Source of the DNA: Aquamicrobium aerolatum DSM 21857
GTDB taxonomy: Bacteria; Pseudomonadota; Alphaproteobacteria; Rhizobiales; Rhizobiaceae
Length of the DNA: 64,000 nucleotides
NCBI RefSeq assembly: GCF_900113935.1
Contig: NZ_FORF01000016.1
Location: 1-64,000 of the forward strand
Direction: 5' to 3'
How positions within the stretch are numbered: position 1 is the stretch's first letter; each line of letters starts with the position of its first letter. The translations under genes were made by a program, and so were the position numbers. Under the pieces are notes generated by a model that saw only the letters and a program-made list of their open reading frames with translations, was not told the DNA's origin and made no database searches. This document shows, in pieces, positions 42,725-51,100 of this stretch.

Positions 42725-42970
42725 TTAGTCGTCCCCTTGACCGGAAAGATCGTCATAAAATTGCTTGTCTGCAACGAGGCCTGTCTTGGGGGTCGCAGCA
42801 AGACGCCCTCTGACACTCGCGGTCCGTTCCCACAGCGACTGAACGTGATCTTCGGCTGCCAAAGCTTCCGTGACCGCGTCACGCACCGCCTCCGTGATCG
42901 TCACACCACGCTTCTGAGCCAGCTTGCGAACAAGTCGATCCATCTCTTCATCTTTAGAGCGCAAAGCCAT
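42725..42970 (-). CDS. vapB: VapB-type antitoxin
   Basis: 81 aa. The N-terminal 40 residues (MALRSKDEEMDRLVRKLAQKR, then GVTITEAVRDAV) fit a ribbon-helix-helix DNA-binding domain of the PSK transcription-factor type found in VapB. The C-terminal part (RLAATPKTGLVADKQFYDDL) is the toxin-binding tail. It ends 2 bp before the VapC start, as usual for TA operons. The 43000 region upstream contains AT-rich sequence likely to include the autoregulated promoter. It is intact although the toxin is broken. Confidence 0.85.
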   Translation of the reverse strand: MALRSKDEEMDRLVRKLAQKRGVTITEAVRDAVTEALAAEDHVQSLWERTASVRGRLAATPKTGLVADKQFYDDLSGQGDD

Positions 42971-43073
42971 ATCGGCACAATCTTAGATTGCCAACACAAC
43001 CATCATACGGCACACATAAAAGAACACAAGAAGAACATGAAGAGGAGTGGAAACACACAACGCCCATCTTACG

Positions 43074-43571
43074 CTATTCCGCCTTTGGATTTCGCGCATA
43101 GCCGGGGCCGATCGTCAGCGGCTCTTTTGGCACGATGTCATCGTCAATCTGGCTGACATACGTCTTCTCCACCGACCAGAAGGGCTGCTCTGTTTTGCGG
43201 CCAAGCAGTCGGATGGTGACGTGATACTCCCGGCCGGCCCTTACGCCGCGCACCGGTGGCGAGCGCATTGCAAAACGCGTCATCTCCGCGCCGCCCATCC
43301 GCTGCCGGACGACCAGCGGCGGACCACCGCCCGGATTTTCAAAGGCGGCTTCGACAATCGCACCGGTCGGTATTGGCTTCAAAACGACGGCGGTAAATCC
43401 GTAATAGACATCCGAAACGCGGTAATTATAGATGAAACCGCCGCCGATGATCCGCAGATAGGGCAACTCGCCGACATCCTGCCGCGTCATCCAGCCAAGC
43501 GCGAACAACACCGCGATCAGCGTCAGCACCGCTGCGAGCACGCGCCGGGTCGAGAACAGGCTGTCCCACAT
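43074..43571 (-). CDS. hypothetical membrane-anchored protein
   Basis: 165 aa. One N-terminal membrane helix (RRVLAAVLTLIAVLFALGW) is followed by a predicted beta-rich domain with the stretches YLRIIGGGFIYNYRVSDVYYG, VEAAFENPGGG and SVEKTYVSQIDDD. The domain is probably periplasmic and not one I recognise. It starts 36 bp after the stop of the LysE gene and lies downstream of it on the same strand. Coding character is strong from codon use and composition, but no function can be stated. Confidence 0.7.
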   Translation of the reverse strand: MWDSLFSTRRVLAAVLTLIAVLFALGWMTRQDVGELPYLRIIGGGFIYNYRVSDVYYGFTAVVLKPIPTGAIVEAAFENPGGGPPLVVRQRMGGAEMTRFAMRSPPVRGVRAGREYHVTIRLLGRKTEQPFWSVEKTYVSQIDDDIVPKEPLTIGPGYARNPKAE

Positions 43572-43607
43572 GGACGCAGTTTACCACTGCGCCCAAATTC
43601 CGTCGAT

Positions 43608-44204
43608 TCAGCGCAGCATCGGCCACAGGCTGACGGCGAGCGCGAGGCCCATGGCAATGTTGAACCATTTGAGCCGAACCGGGTCGGACAGGAACCCCCG
43701 CAAGGCCACGCCAAACCCTGCCCAGGTCGAGACGCTGGGCAGATTGACGAGCGCAAATGCGACCGACACGAGAATGACGGACAGGAACGGTGCGGCCGGG
43801 TTGGTGTAGATTGCCATCGCCGTGACCGCCATCACCCAGGCCTTCGGATTGACCCACTGGAACGCCGCCGCCGCCATGAACGACATCGGCTGGGAAGAAC
43901 TTCCTTCGCCACCGGACATCGAGCGTGACGAGCCGATACGCCATGCCAGATAGAGCAGATAGGCACCGCCTGCGATCTTCAGCCCCACATGCAGCGCCGG
44001 ATAGGCGGTCAGAACAGCGCCCAGCCCAAACCCGACACCGAGCAACAGGCTGAGGAAACCCGCGCCGATCCCCAGCATGTGCGGAATTGTGCGCACAAAA
44101 CCAAAGTTCACGCCCGAGGCCATCAGCATGAAATTGTTGGGACCAGGCGTGATCGACGTAACGAACGCAAAAACCAGCAGCGCCATGAAGACGTCATACT
44201 GCAT
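43608..44204 (-). CDS. LysE/RhtB-family exporter
   Basis: 198 aa with six hydrophobic helices. The family signature TPGPNNFMLMASGVNFG is near residues 20-36. LysE-family members export amino acids or homoserine lactones. The fourth region holds a Ser/Gly-rich loop, SSRSMSGGEGSSSQP, longer than usual. It is located next to ilvBN in the same direction, 126 bp downstream of ilvN, so it may be cotranscribed and might export branched-chain or related amino acids (inference). Confidence 0.9.
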   Translation of the reverse strand: MQYDVFMALLVFAFVTSITPGPNNFMLMASGVNFGFVRTIPHMLGIGAGFLSLLLGVGFGLGAVLTAYPALHVGLKIAGGAYLLYLAWRIGSSRSMSGGEGSSSQPMSFMAAAAFQWVNPKAWVMAVTAMAIYTNPAAPFLSVILVSVAFALVNLPSVSTWAGFGVALRGFLSDPVRLKWFNIAMGLALAVSLWPMLR

Positions 44205-44329
44205 GAGTCACCTTGTGGTGTGTTGTTGCAGCGGCACCGGCGCGCAGACAATGACGCACGCTACCACCATTAAAATATCGGCACAGGCTGCGGCGGGGCG
44301 CGGTTATTCGCCCCCCCGACACACACATT

Positions 44330-44902
44330 TTACATGCCCTGCGGTCCGCGGTTCATCGCCGCGACACCGGTGCGGCACACCTCGACCAGACCGAGCGGCT
44401 GCATGATCGCGATGAACTGGTCGATCTTGCTGCTCTTGCCGGTGATCTCGAAGACGAAATGCTCCGTCGTCGCGTCCGACACCTTGGCCTTGAACGCTTC
44501 CGCCAGACGCAGCGCCTCAACGCGGTCGTTGCCTGCGCCGGCAACCTTGACCAGCGCCAGCTCCCGCTCGAGCGGCGCTTCCTGGCCTTGGCTGCGCGAA
44601 ATCACGGTCAGGTCGTTGACGCGGTGAACCGGCACAAGGCGTTCAAGCTGGTGCTTGATCTGCAGCAGCACATGCGGCGTGCCGCGCGTTGCGATCGTGA
44701 TGCGCGACAGGTGCTTCTGGTGCTCGGTCTCCGACACCGTCAGGCTGTCAATATTGTAACCGCGTCCGGAAAACAGGCCGATCACGCGCGCAAGGACGCC
44801 CGGCTCGTTGTCGACGAGCACCGAAAGCGTATGGCGTTCCGAAGTTTCTGTTTCACTGGCGATGAAGTAAGCGGAGCCGGTGGGCTGTAGCTGGGCGTTC
44901 AT
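44330..44902 (-). CDS. ilvN: acetolactate synthase small (regulatory) subunit
   Basis: 190 aa. The N-terminal ACT domain has HTLSVLVDNEPGVLARVIGLFSGRGYNIDSLTV (split in reading: residues about 22-54). A second ACT-like region follows with VEALRLAEAFKAKV and SKIDQFIAIMQPLGLVE. It binds valine and gives feedback control of the catalytic subunit. The ATG at 44900-44902 has GAGGA 6 nt upstream. Length is longer than E. coli IlvH/IlvN (about 160 aa) by an N-terminal tail. Lies 56 bp after ilvB on the same strand. Confidence 0.95.
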   Translation of the reverse strand: MNAQLQPTGSAYFIASETETSERHTLSVLVDNEPGVLARVIGLFSGRGYNIDSLTVSETEHQKHLSRITIATRGTPHVLLQIKHQLERLVPVHRVNDLTVISRSQGQEAPLERELALVKVAGAGNDRVEALRLAEAFKAKVSDATTEHFVFEITGKSSKIDQFIAIMQPLGLVEVCRTGVAAMNRGPQGM

Positions 44903-44958
44903 ATGGTCCTCATCCAAATTCATTGTCCCGTGCAAGGCGACGTCGCCTGATCTTTCGA

Positions 44959-46746
44959 TCAGACGAGCTGCCTGCCCGCGGCATCAATTGCGTTCGCCAC
45001 CACTTCGTCGGTTGCCTCATCCGGCAGCAGCATCTCGTTATGCGCCTTGCCGGAGGGGATCATCGGGAAGCAGTTGGCCAAATTCGCAACGCGGCAGTCG
45101 AACAACACCGGCTTCTTGACGTCGATCATCTCCTGGATCGCCGCATCCAGATCGCCTGGCTTTTCACAGCGGATGCCGTGAGCGCCAAAGGCCTGTGCCA
45201 TCAGGACAAAGTCGGGCATCGCTTCGGTATAGGAACTCGACAGGCGATTGCCGTGAAGCAGCTGCTGCCACTGGCGCACCATGCCCATATACTGGTTGTT
45301 GAGGATGAAGATCTTGATCGGCGCGTTGTACTGCACCGCTGCCGACATCTCCTGCATCGTCATCTGCACCGACGCATCGCCGGCGATGTCGATGACCAGC
45401 GCATCCGGGTGTGCGATCTGCACGCCCAGCGCCGCCGGCAGGCCATAACCCATCGTGCCAAGACCACCCGACGTCATCCAGCGATTGGGCTTTTCAAAGC
45501 CGTAATGCTGCGCGGCCCACATCTGATGCTGGCCAACCTCGGTGGTGATGTAGGTGTCACGCGTCTTGGTCAGCTCATACAGACGCTCGATCGCGTATTG
45601 CGGCATGATGACATCGTCATTCTTCGTATAGGCCAGCGAATCGCGCGAACGCCACCGATCGATCAGTTCCCACCAGGGCTTGAGCACGTTCTTGTCGGTC
45701 TTGGTCGTGGCACGCCACAGGCGCACCATGTCTTCCAGAACCATGCCGATATCGCCAAGGATCGGGATATCGACCTGAACGTTCTTGTTCAGCGAGGATG
45801 GATCGATGTCGATATGGATCTTCTTCGAGTGCGGCGAAAACGCATCCAGACGTCCGGTGATGCGGTCGTCGAAACGCGCGCCGATGCACACCATCACGTC
45901 GCAATCATGCATCGCCATATTGGCTTCATAGGTGCCGTGCATGCCCAGCATGCCGAGCCAGTTCTTGCCGGATGCGGGATAGCTGCCCAGCCCCATCAAC
46001 GTCGAGGTGATCGGGAAATCCGTCAGCTGCACCAGCTCGCGCAGCAGATGGCTTGCCTCGGTGCCTGAATTGATCACGCCACCGCCGGTATAAAGGATCG
46101 GGCGCTTGGCCGAAGCCATCAGCGCAACCGCCTGACGGATCGCCTCCATGTCGCCCTGCATCTTCGGTGCGTAGGACGTGCGCGGCGCCTGCTGCGGCGG
46201 CGTGTACATGCCCTTGGCAAACTGGACGTCCTTGGGGATGTCGACCACGACCGGGCCGGGACGGCCCGTGGTTGCCACATGAAATGCCTGATGCAGAACC
46301 TGCGACAGTTCGTTGACGTCGCGAACCAGCCAGTTGTGCTTGGTGCAGGGGCGCGTGATGCCGATGGTGTCGCATTCCTGGAACGCATCGGAGCCGATCA
46401 GCGATGTCGGAACCTGTCCGCTGATGCAGACCAGCGGGATCGAGTCCATCAGCGCGTCCTGAAGCGGCGTCACCGCATTGGTTGCGCCCGGCCCGGACGT
46501 GACCAGCATCACGCCGGCCTTGCCGGTGGAGCGCGCATAGCCTTCCGCGGCGTGGCCCGCACCCTGCTCGTGGCGAACAAGGATATGCTGCACATCTTCC
46601 TGCTGGAACAACTCGTCATAGATTGGAAGAACCGCACCGCCCGGATACCCGAAGATGTGCTCGACACCATTATCCTTCAGCGCCTGCACCACCATCTCGG
46701 CGCCTGTCATCTCGCGCCTGCCGGTGTCGTTTCCTGCGTTACTCAT
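44959..46746 (-). CDS. ilvB: acetolactate synthase large (catalytic) subunit
   Basis: 595 aa, ThDP-dependent. It condenses two pyruvates to acetolactate or pyruvate with 2-oxobutyrate. The ThDP/catalytic Glu block is RHEQGAGHAAEGYARSTGK; ThDP-binding GDASVQMTMQEMSAA is near residue 455, with NNQYMGMVRQW next. I chose the ATG at 46744-46746 (MSNAG) rather than the longer frame to 46839, because the longer part overlaps an attenuator-type terminator. It is followed by ilvN. Confidence 0.96.
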   Translation of the reverse strand: MSNAGNDTGRREMTGAEMVVQALKDNGVEHIFGYPGGAVLPIYDELFQQEDVQHILVRHEQGAGHAAEGYARSTGKAGVMLVTSGPGATNAVTPLQDALMDSIPLVCISGQVPTSLIGSDAFQECDTIGITRPCTKHNWLVRDVNELSQVLHQAFHVATTGRPGPVVVDIPKDVQFAKGMYTPPQQAPRTSYAPKMQGDMEAIRQAVALMASAKRPILYTGGGVINSGTEASHLLRELVQLTDFPITSTLMGLGSYPASGKNWLGMLGMHGTYEANMAMHDCDVMVCIGARFDDRITGRLDAFSPHSKKIHIDIDPSSLNKNVQVDIPILGDIGMVLEDMVRLWRATTKTDKNVLKPWWELIDRWRSRDSLAYTKNDDVIMPQYAIERLYELTKTRDTYITTEVGQHQMWAAQHYGFEKPNRWMTSGGLGTMGYGLPAALGVQIAHPDALVIDIAGDASVQMTMQEMSAAVQYNAPIKIFILNNQYMGMVRQWQQLLHGNRLSSSYTEAMPDFVLMAQAFGAHGIRCEKPGDLDAAIQEMIDVKKPVLFDCRVANLANCFPMIPSGKAHNEMLLPDEATDEVVANAIDAAGRQLV

Positions 46747-46806
46747 CCGTCTCTTCCCGTCTTTGTCGTTCGCTACTACGTTTGAACGTCTAGCTGTGTT
46801 GAAGGC

Positions 46807-46833
46807 AATAAAAAAGGCCCCCTTTTGGGAGCC
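46807..46833 (-). terminator. attenuator terminator upstream of ilvB
   Basis: On the minus strand a 7-bp stem (with one G-U) GGCTCCC / GGGGGCC, loop AAAA, is followed by TTTTTTATT. It lies 61 bp before the ilvB start and after the leader ORF, so it fits a rho-independent attenuator. A 6-bp hairpin over the leader ORF's end (46863-46877) could be the pause structure. The antiterminator fold was not worked out. Confidence 0.85.
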
Positions 46834-46867
46834 TGTCATTTGCGCATGGGGTGCTTTCGCCCGGCGG

Positions 46868-46921
46868 TTACACCGCCTTGCCCACGCGCCTGCATACTAC
46901 GAGAATGATCATCTTGTTCAT
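46868..46921 (-). CDS. ilvL: ilv operon leader peptide
   Basis: 17-aa ORF reading MNKMIILVVCRRVGKAV. Five consecutive branched-chain codons (Ile-Ile-Leu-Val-Val) follow the fourth residue. This is the expected signature of a leader peptide that senses Ile/Leu/Val-tRNA charging. It ends 35 bp before the terminator hairpin at 46807-46833. A likely promoter places transcription start at or near its ATG, so the mRNA may be leaderless. No standard ribosome site precedes it, which supports that. It is too short to be listed by a length-limited ORF call. Confidence 0.85.
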   Translation of the reverse strand: MNKMIILVVCRRVGKAV

Positions 46922-46929
46922 AGGCGCGC

Positions 46930-46958
46930 AACCTAAGGAGCGAAAAGCGGTGCGTCAA
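46930..46958 (-). promoter_or_regulatory. predicted promoter of the ilv leader transcript
   Basis: On the minus strand, -35 TTGACG (46953-46958) is separated by 17 bp from -10 TAGGTT (46930-46935). The -10 is only partly canonical. The leader ATG begins 8 nt after it, at the expected start of transcription. Pattern-based only. Confidence 0.6.
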
Positions 46959-47102
46959 TAAAAAACTGAAGTTCACGCGCGCGTGACCCGTAAAAGATCG
47001 GTCAGCCGCTTTTCGGCGGCCCTTCGGGGCGCTATATCCGGTTTACGAAGCGCGTAAGCTTGACTACACCACCCAAATTCGATTCACGGGAACTGTGGCC
47101 CC

Positions 47103-47642
47103 ATGGCGGACGATCATATCCGGTACGACATCCTCGCACAGGACGCCCTGCGCGGTGTGATGCGCAAAGTGCTCAGCGAGGTTTCGCGCACGGGCTTGCC
47201 GGGCAACCACCACTTTTTCATCACGTTCCTCACCGGCGCGCCGGGGGTTCGTGTCTCCAGCCGCCTCAAGGAACGTTATCCCGAGCAGATGACGATCGTG
47301 CTTCAGTTCCAGTACTGGGATTTGAAGGTCACCGACGCCGGGTTTGAAGTCAGCCTTTCATTCGCGGACATCCCGGAAAAGCTCGAGATCCCGTTCTCCG
47401 CCGTTCGCGGTTTCTACGACCCTTCCGTCAACTTTGAGCTGGAGTTCGACGTCAAGCCGCCGGTCGAAGATGAGGTCGACGACGAAAACGGTGCTGATGA
47501 CGCGCCCGTATCGATCAAGCCATTGCATGTCGAGAAGAGCAGCGAAGAGACGGCCGCAAAGGCGTCAGAGGACGACAATGAGAGCGGCGACGCGACAAAG
47601 TCTGCCGATGTCGTCTCGCTGGACGCATTTCGCAAGAAATAG
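47103..47642 (+). CDS. sspB: alpha-proteobacterial SspB-like ClpXP adaptor
   Basis: 179 aa. The N-terminal 125 residues match the SspB substrate-binding fold (MADDHIRYDILAQDALRGVMR; GLPGNHHFFITFLTGAPGVR; ERYPEQMTIVLQFQYWDL). A flexible acidic linker (about 120-165) ends in a ClpX-binding tail VVSLDAFRKK. It delivers ssrA-tagged proteins to ClpXP. A DUF4169 gene and a ribbon-helix-helix gene follow on the same strand. Confidence 0.95.
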   Translation: MADDHIRYDILAQDALRGVMRKVLSEVSRTGLPGNHHFFITFLTGAPGVRVSSRLKERYPEQMTIVLQFQYWDLKVTDAGFEVSLSFADIPEKLEIPFSAVRGFYDPSVNFELEFDVKPPVEDEVDDENGADDAPVSIKPLHVEKSSEETAAKASEDDNESGDATKSADVVSLDAFRKK

Positions 47643-47651
47643 GTCAGCTAT

Positions 47652-47846
47652 TTGGGCGACATCGTCAATCTCCGCACGGCGCGCAAGCGCAAGGCTCGCG
47701 AGCAGGACGCAAAGGTCGCCGAACAAAATCGTATCCTGCATGGGCTCAGCCGCGCGCAGAAACTGGCTGAATCCAAAGCCAGTGAACGCGCTGTCACTCA
47801 GCTTGAGGGACACCGGCTGGACGACAACGGCAAGGACGAGACGTGA
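47652..47846 (+). CDS. DUF4169 family protein
   Basis: 64 aa, start TTG at 47652. MGDIVNLRTARKRKAREQDA is a strong match to the DUF4169 pattern, and it ends in a conserved LEGHRLDDN. Highly basic N-terminus, predicted helical. It lies 9 bp after sspB and overlaps the next gene by 4 bp (GTGA), so the three form one operon. Function unknown. Confidence 0.88.
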   Translation: MGDIVNLRTARKRKAREQDAKVAEQNRILHGLSRAQKLAESKASERAVTQLEGHRLDDNGKDET

Positions 47847-48061
47847 CCGCTGTCGTCAAGCGCTCCGTCTCGATCCGCGGCCACCGAACCAGCTTTTCAA
47901 TCGAGCAGCCCTTCTTCGACGACCTCCTACGCATTGCCGCGCAGCGCGAGATTTCCCTTGCCCGTCTGGTCGGAGAAGTCGACGAGGCACGCCCCAGAGA
48001 GACCAACCTGTCATCGGCCCTGCGGCTGCATGTGCTGGACTGGTATCGCCAGCAGGTCTAG
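47843..48061 (+). CDS. ribbon-helix-helix domain protein (RHH_4 type)
   Basis: 72 aa, GTG start. KRSVSIRGHRTSFSIEQPFF is followed by LLRIAAQREISLARLVGEVD and ALRLHVLDWYRQQV. This is the RHH_4 pattern found next to DUF4169 in alphaproteobacteria. It may bind DNA. The stop TAG (48059-48061) falls in the left edge of a mosaic repeat. Function unknown; often conserved with sspB. Confidence 0.85.
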   Translation: MTAVVKRSVSIRGHRTSFSIEQPFFDDLLRIAAQREISLARLVGEVDEARPRETNLSSALRLHVLDWYRQQV

Positions 48062-48137
48062 CGCAACTCCAGCAAAAGTGCGCAGCATTTTTGCGTTCGG
48101 AATTGCGCAAAAACATAGAGTTAGAGACGCGCTCTAA
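48057..48137. repeat. mosaic intergenic repeat, module A
   Basis: Reads ctagcgcaactccagcaaaa then gtgcgcagcatttttgcgtt, cggaattgcgcaaaa and ends gcgctctaa. It fills the gap between convergent genes, from the TAG of the ribbon-helix-helix gene to the TAG (minus strand) of the AsmA gene, and provides both stop codons. Confidence 0.75.
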
Positions 48138-51100
48138 TCCCCGAAGATCATCCGAAAAAAGCCATCGCTGGAAGGTGACGGAACAGGCGCTTGCGCTGCG
48201 GGGGATGAAGTTTCGCTTCCGATAGACTGCGCTGCACGCGGAGACGGACGCGGTGTCGGGACAGCGTCCAGCGTATCAGGCGTCGGCGTCGGCGCTTCGA
48301 GCAGTTCCTCAATACTGTCGAAGAAGCGATCTCGCGGCTGTGCGCCGTCCGTCACGGCCTCGGCAGGCGGCACCGCTTCGAGGCGCGTTCGCTCTTCCTG
48401 CTCCTGCCGCCGCTGGTTCTCTTCGCGCTCGCGCCGCAAACGTTCCGCTTCCTGTGCGGCTTGCTTTCGCGCCGCTTCTTCCTGCTCGGCCTGCAATTCG
48501 CGACGCAATCTTTCCGCCTGTTCTACAGCGCGTCGGGCGTCTTCGGCAGCCTTTTCCCGCTGCTCGGCCAGCCCGGTATAGTAGCGCACCTCCCGCCGAT
48601 GGCGCTGGCGCTCCAGCAGCGCGGCCTGCATCGCCTCGACACGCTGCTGCTCCAGTTCCAATGCGCGCTGCGTCAGGAATTGCGTCAGCATTTCCGTGTC
48701 CACGTCGATGGCAGGCGCATCGAGCGGCCCGGCGGCCGTGATGCGAACCGACGGCTCGGAGCCGACCAGCGCCTCCTGGCCAGCCGCGTAGGTCAGCACC
48801 ATGTTGGCCCCGACCGTCGCCGCGCCCAGATCGGCCCGCAATTCACCTGCAAGAACCGCCGTCTCGCTTGCGATACGGATCGGCGGAACGCGCGCGGTGC
48901 CATTGGCAATCGTAAAGGCAAAATCCAGCGCGTCGGTGCTGAACGCACCCTGGCGAACCAGTCCGCCGGCAAAACTGTCGGTAGAATTTGCGTCGATATC
49001 AGGCCCGAACCGGTCGGCGGCAACCAGCAGTGCCGGAAACGCATCGGGGTTGATGCCCGTGATTGACAGATCGCGCGCAGCAACAGTTCCCGATCCTGCC
49101 AGCGAGGCCATCAGCCCCTCCACGGTCTTTCCACTGCCGCTGACCGTGCCTGTCACGTCGACGTCGGCCTTCACGCCGACGTCGCCCAGAAGGTCCTGCA
49201 CCCTGCCCCCGTCCAGCCGGAACTGGCTCGACAGGATGCCGGTCCCCCTGTCGTTGCGGACATCGACCAGACCAGACAGAGTGCCGCCGAATGCCTGCAG
49301 CGTTGCGTCGGCCAGCGTCACGGACTCTTGCGCAATGCGCAACGTCATCTGGCCCCGCTCGCCCGTTCCGAAACTTCCCAGCTGCAATCGCTCAGCGGCA
49401 ATGTCCAGATCGGTGGTTACCGGCGTATCGACCGAGCCTGAAAACGGAACCGTCGGCCACGTCTCGCCCCCGCTGACTGTCGCCTCTTCGCCCACGATCA
49501 GGTCGGCCAAAAGCGCCACATCGAACGACGCAACGGACAGCGACCCCGTCAGGTGCGGTCGTCCGTCGCGCATCTTTGCGTTGATGTCTCCCCCGACCGC
49601 GCTGCCGCCAATGTTCCCTTTGAGGCCTGAGATCAGCAACAGCCCGTCATCGAGGTCGAGCTGGCTGTCCAGCGCGACGGGAAGTCCGAGGCCAAAGCCG
49701 GGCAGCGACAGCCCCGCCACCGCCAGCCAGGGCTCGACATCGTCAGCGCGCAGCGATGCGGAGCCACTGCCGCTCAATCCTGCGTCGGCACGAGCCACCT
49801 CGCCTTCATAGTCGAGCGTCAGGCCGTCACCGGAAAACGCGAACCGCGTCTGCCCGCCATCGGCCAGCACGCCCTCAAAGCTGATTTGCGTCTGCGCAGG
49901 CCCCACCAGGCCGAACGGCAAGCCCGGAACGCCAAGCATGGCATAAAGGGCAGCCGCTTCATCGTTGTGGGCCGAAAACCGGGCGCTGATCGGGGTCTTG
50001 TCGAGCGCCTCCGTCAAGGCGTTTGCTTTGGCCGAAAAGTCGAGCGTGGTGCCGCCCACCGTTCCGGACACTTCGAGCGCAGCATTCTGCTTCCGCTCAT
50101 CTCCCCGCTGCGCCGTCGCCACGAACTGAAGATTGGCGTCCTCCAGCAACCCCGGATAGAAGCTGGCGCGGTTCGCAAGCCCGGTCGCAATCACGCTGTC
50201 GGGAAACCGGGCCGCCAACTCATCGACCAGCGGCGCCAGATCAGACGCGATGACACTCGCATCCAGGGTGCCGACAGGTAGGCCAGCAAGGTCCGAGACA
50301 ATGCCGGTCGCGCTGATATTGGCGCCCGCGAGCCCACCGATCGACAGCCGGTCCACATCCAGCTGGCCATCACGCAAACGCAGTGCAGTGTCGAGCGTCT
50401 CCGCGCTCAGTCCACCCGCCGAGACCGGACCAGCCTTGATCTGGAATTCCAGATCGCGTTCGGCCAGCCTTGTCTGCCCGCCCTCGCCCAGAAACAGCGA
50501 AGCGAACGCAGACATGCCTTCCATATCGAGGCTGTCGCCATCGAGCCGGAGCGTCATCGACGGCTTCGCCACCGCAGGCGTGCGGCTGTCGATCTCACCG
50601 CGAAATCTGGCTGTGCCGAGGATCAGTTCCAGATCGCGGAACTGCTGGCGCTCTTCCTGCAAATCGACCCTGGCGCTGAACCCGGCGGCTGGCAGACGAC
50701 GGATCGCCTCATCGACATCCCTGGACAGCCACGCGGCAAAACCGGAAGGCTGGCCAATCGCCAGAAGCAGATCGCCGGCAAACCCGATGCTTTCGGCCAG
50801 CAGCAACTCGCCCTGTGCCTCCAGCGTCGTGCGGCCGGGCAGCGTCGCCTTCAACGAAGCGATGCTCCAGCCCTCCTTCGACGGGTGCGCCGACAGCCTC
50901 ACATCACGCACTGTAGTGTCGCCGGCTACGATCGCCGGCAGCGCTACTTCGATGCTGCCGGGAATGGTCGGGCGCGGCAGATCGAACAGCGCCTCGCGAA
51001 TTGCGCTCATGCGATCTGGAAAACTGGCCCCGCCCCCTTCAGCGCCGCCATCGCCATTGTCGAAGCGGAACTGCGCCCCGTCGGCGCGTATCTCGAAACG

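Noticed and set aside
46747-46839. Longer N-terminus of IlvB up to 46839
   Set aside because: It would place translated sequence over the attenuator terminator; MSNAG at 46746 matches usual IlvB starts.
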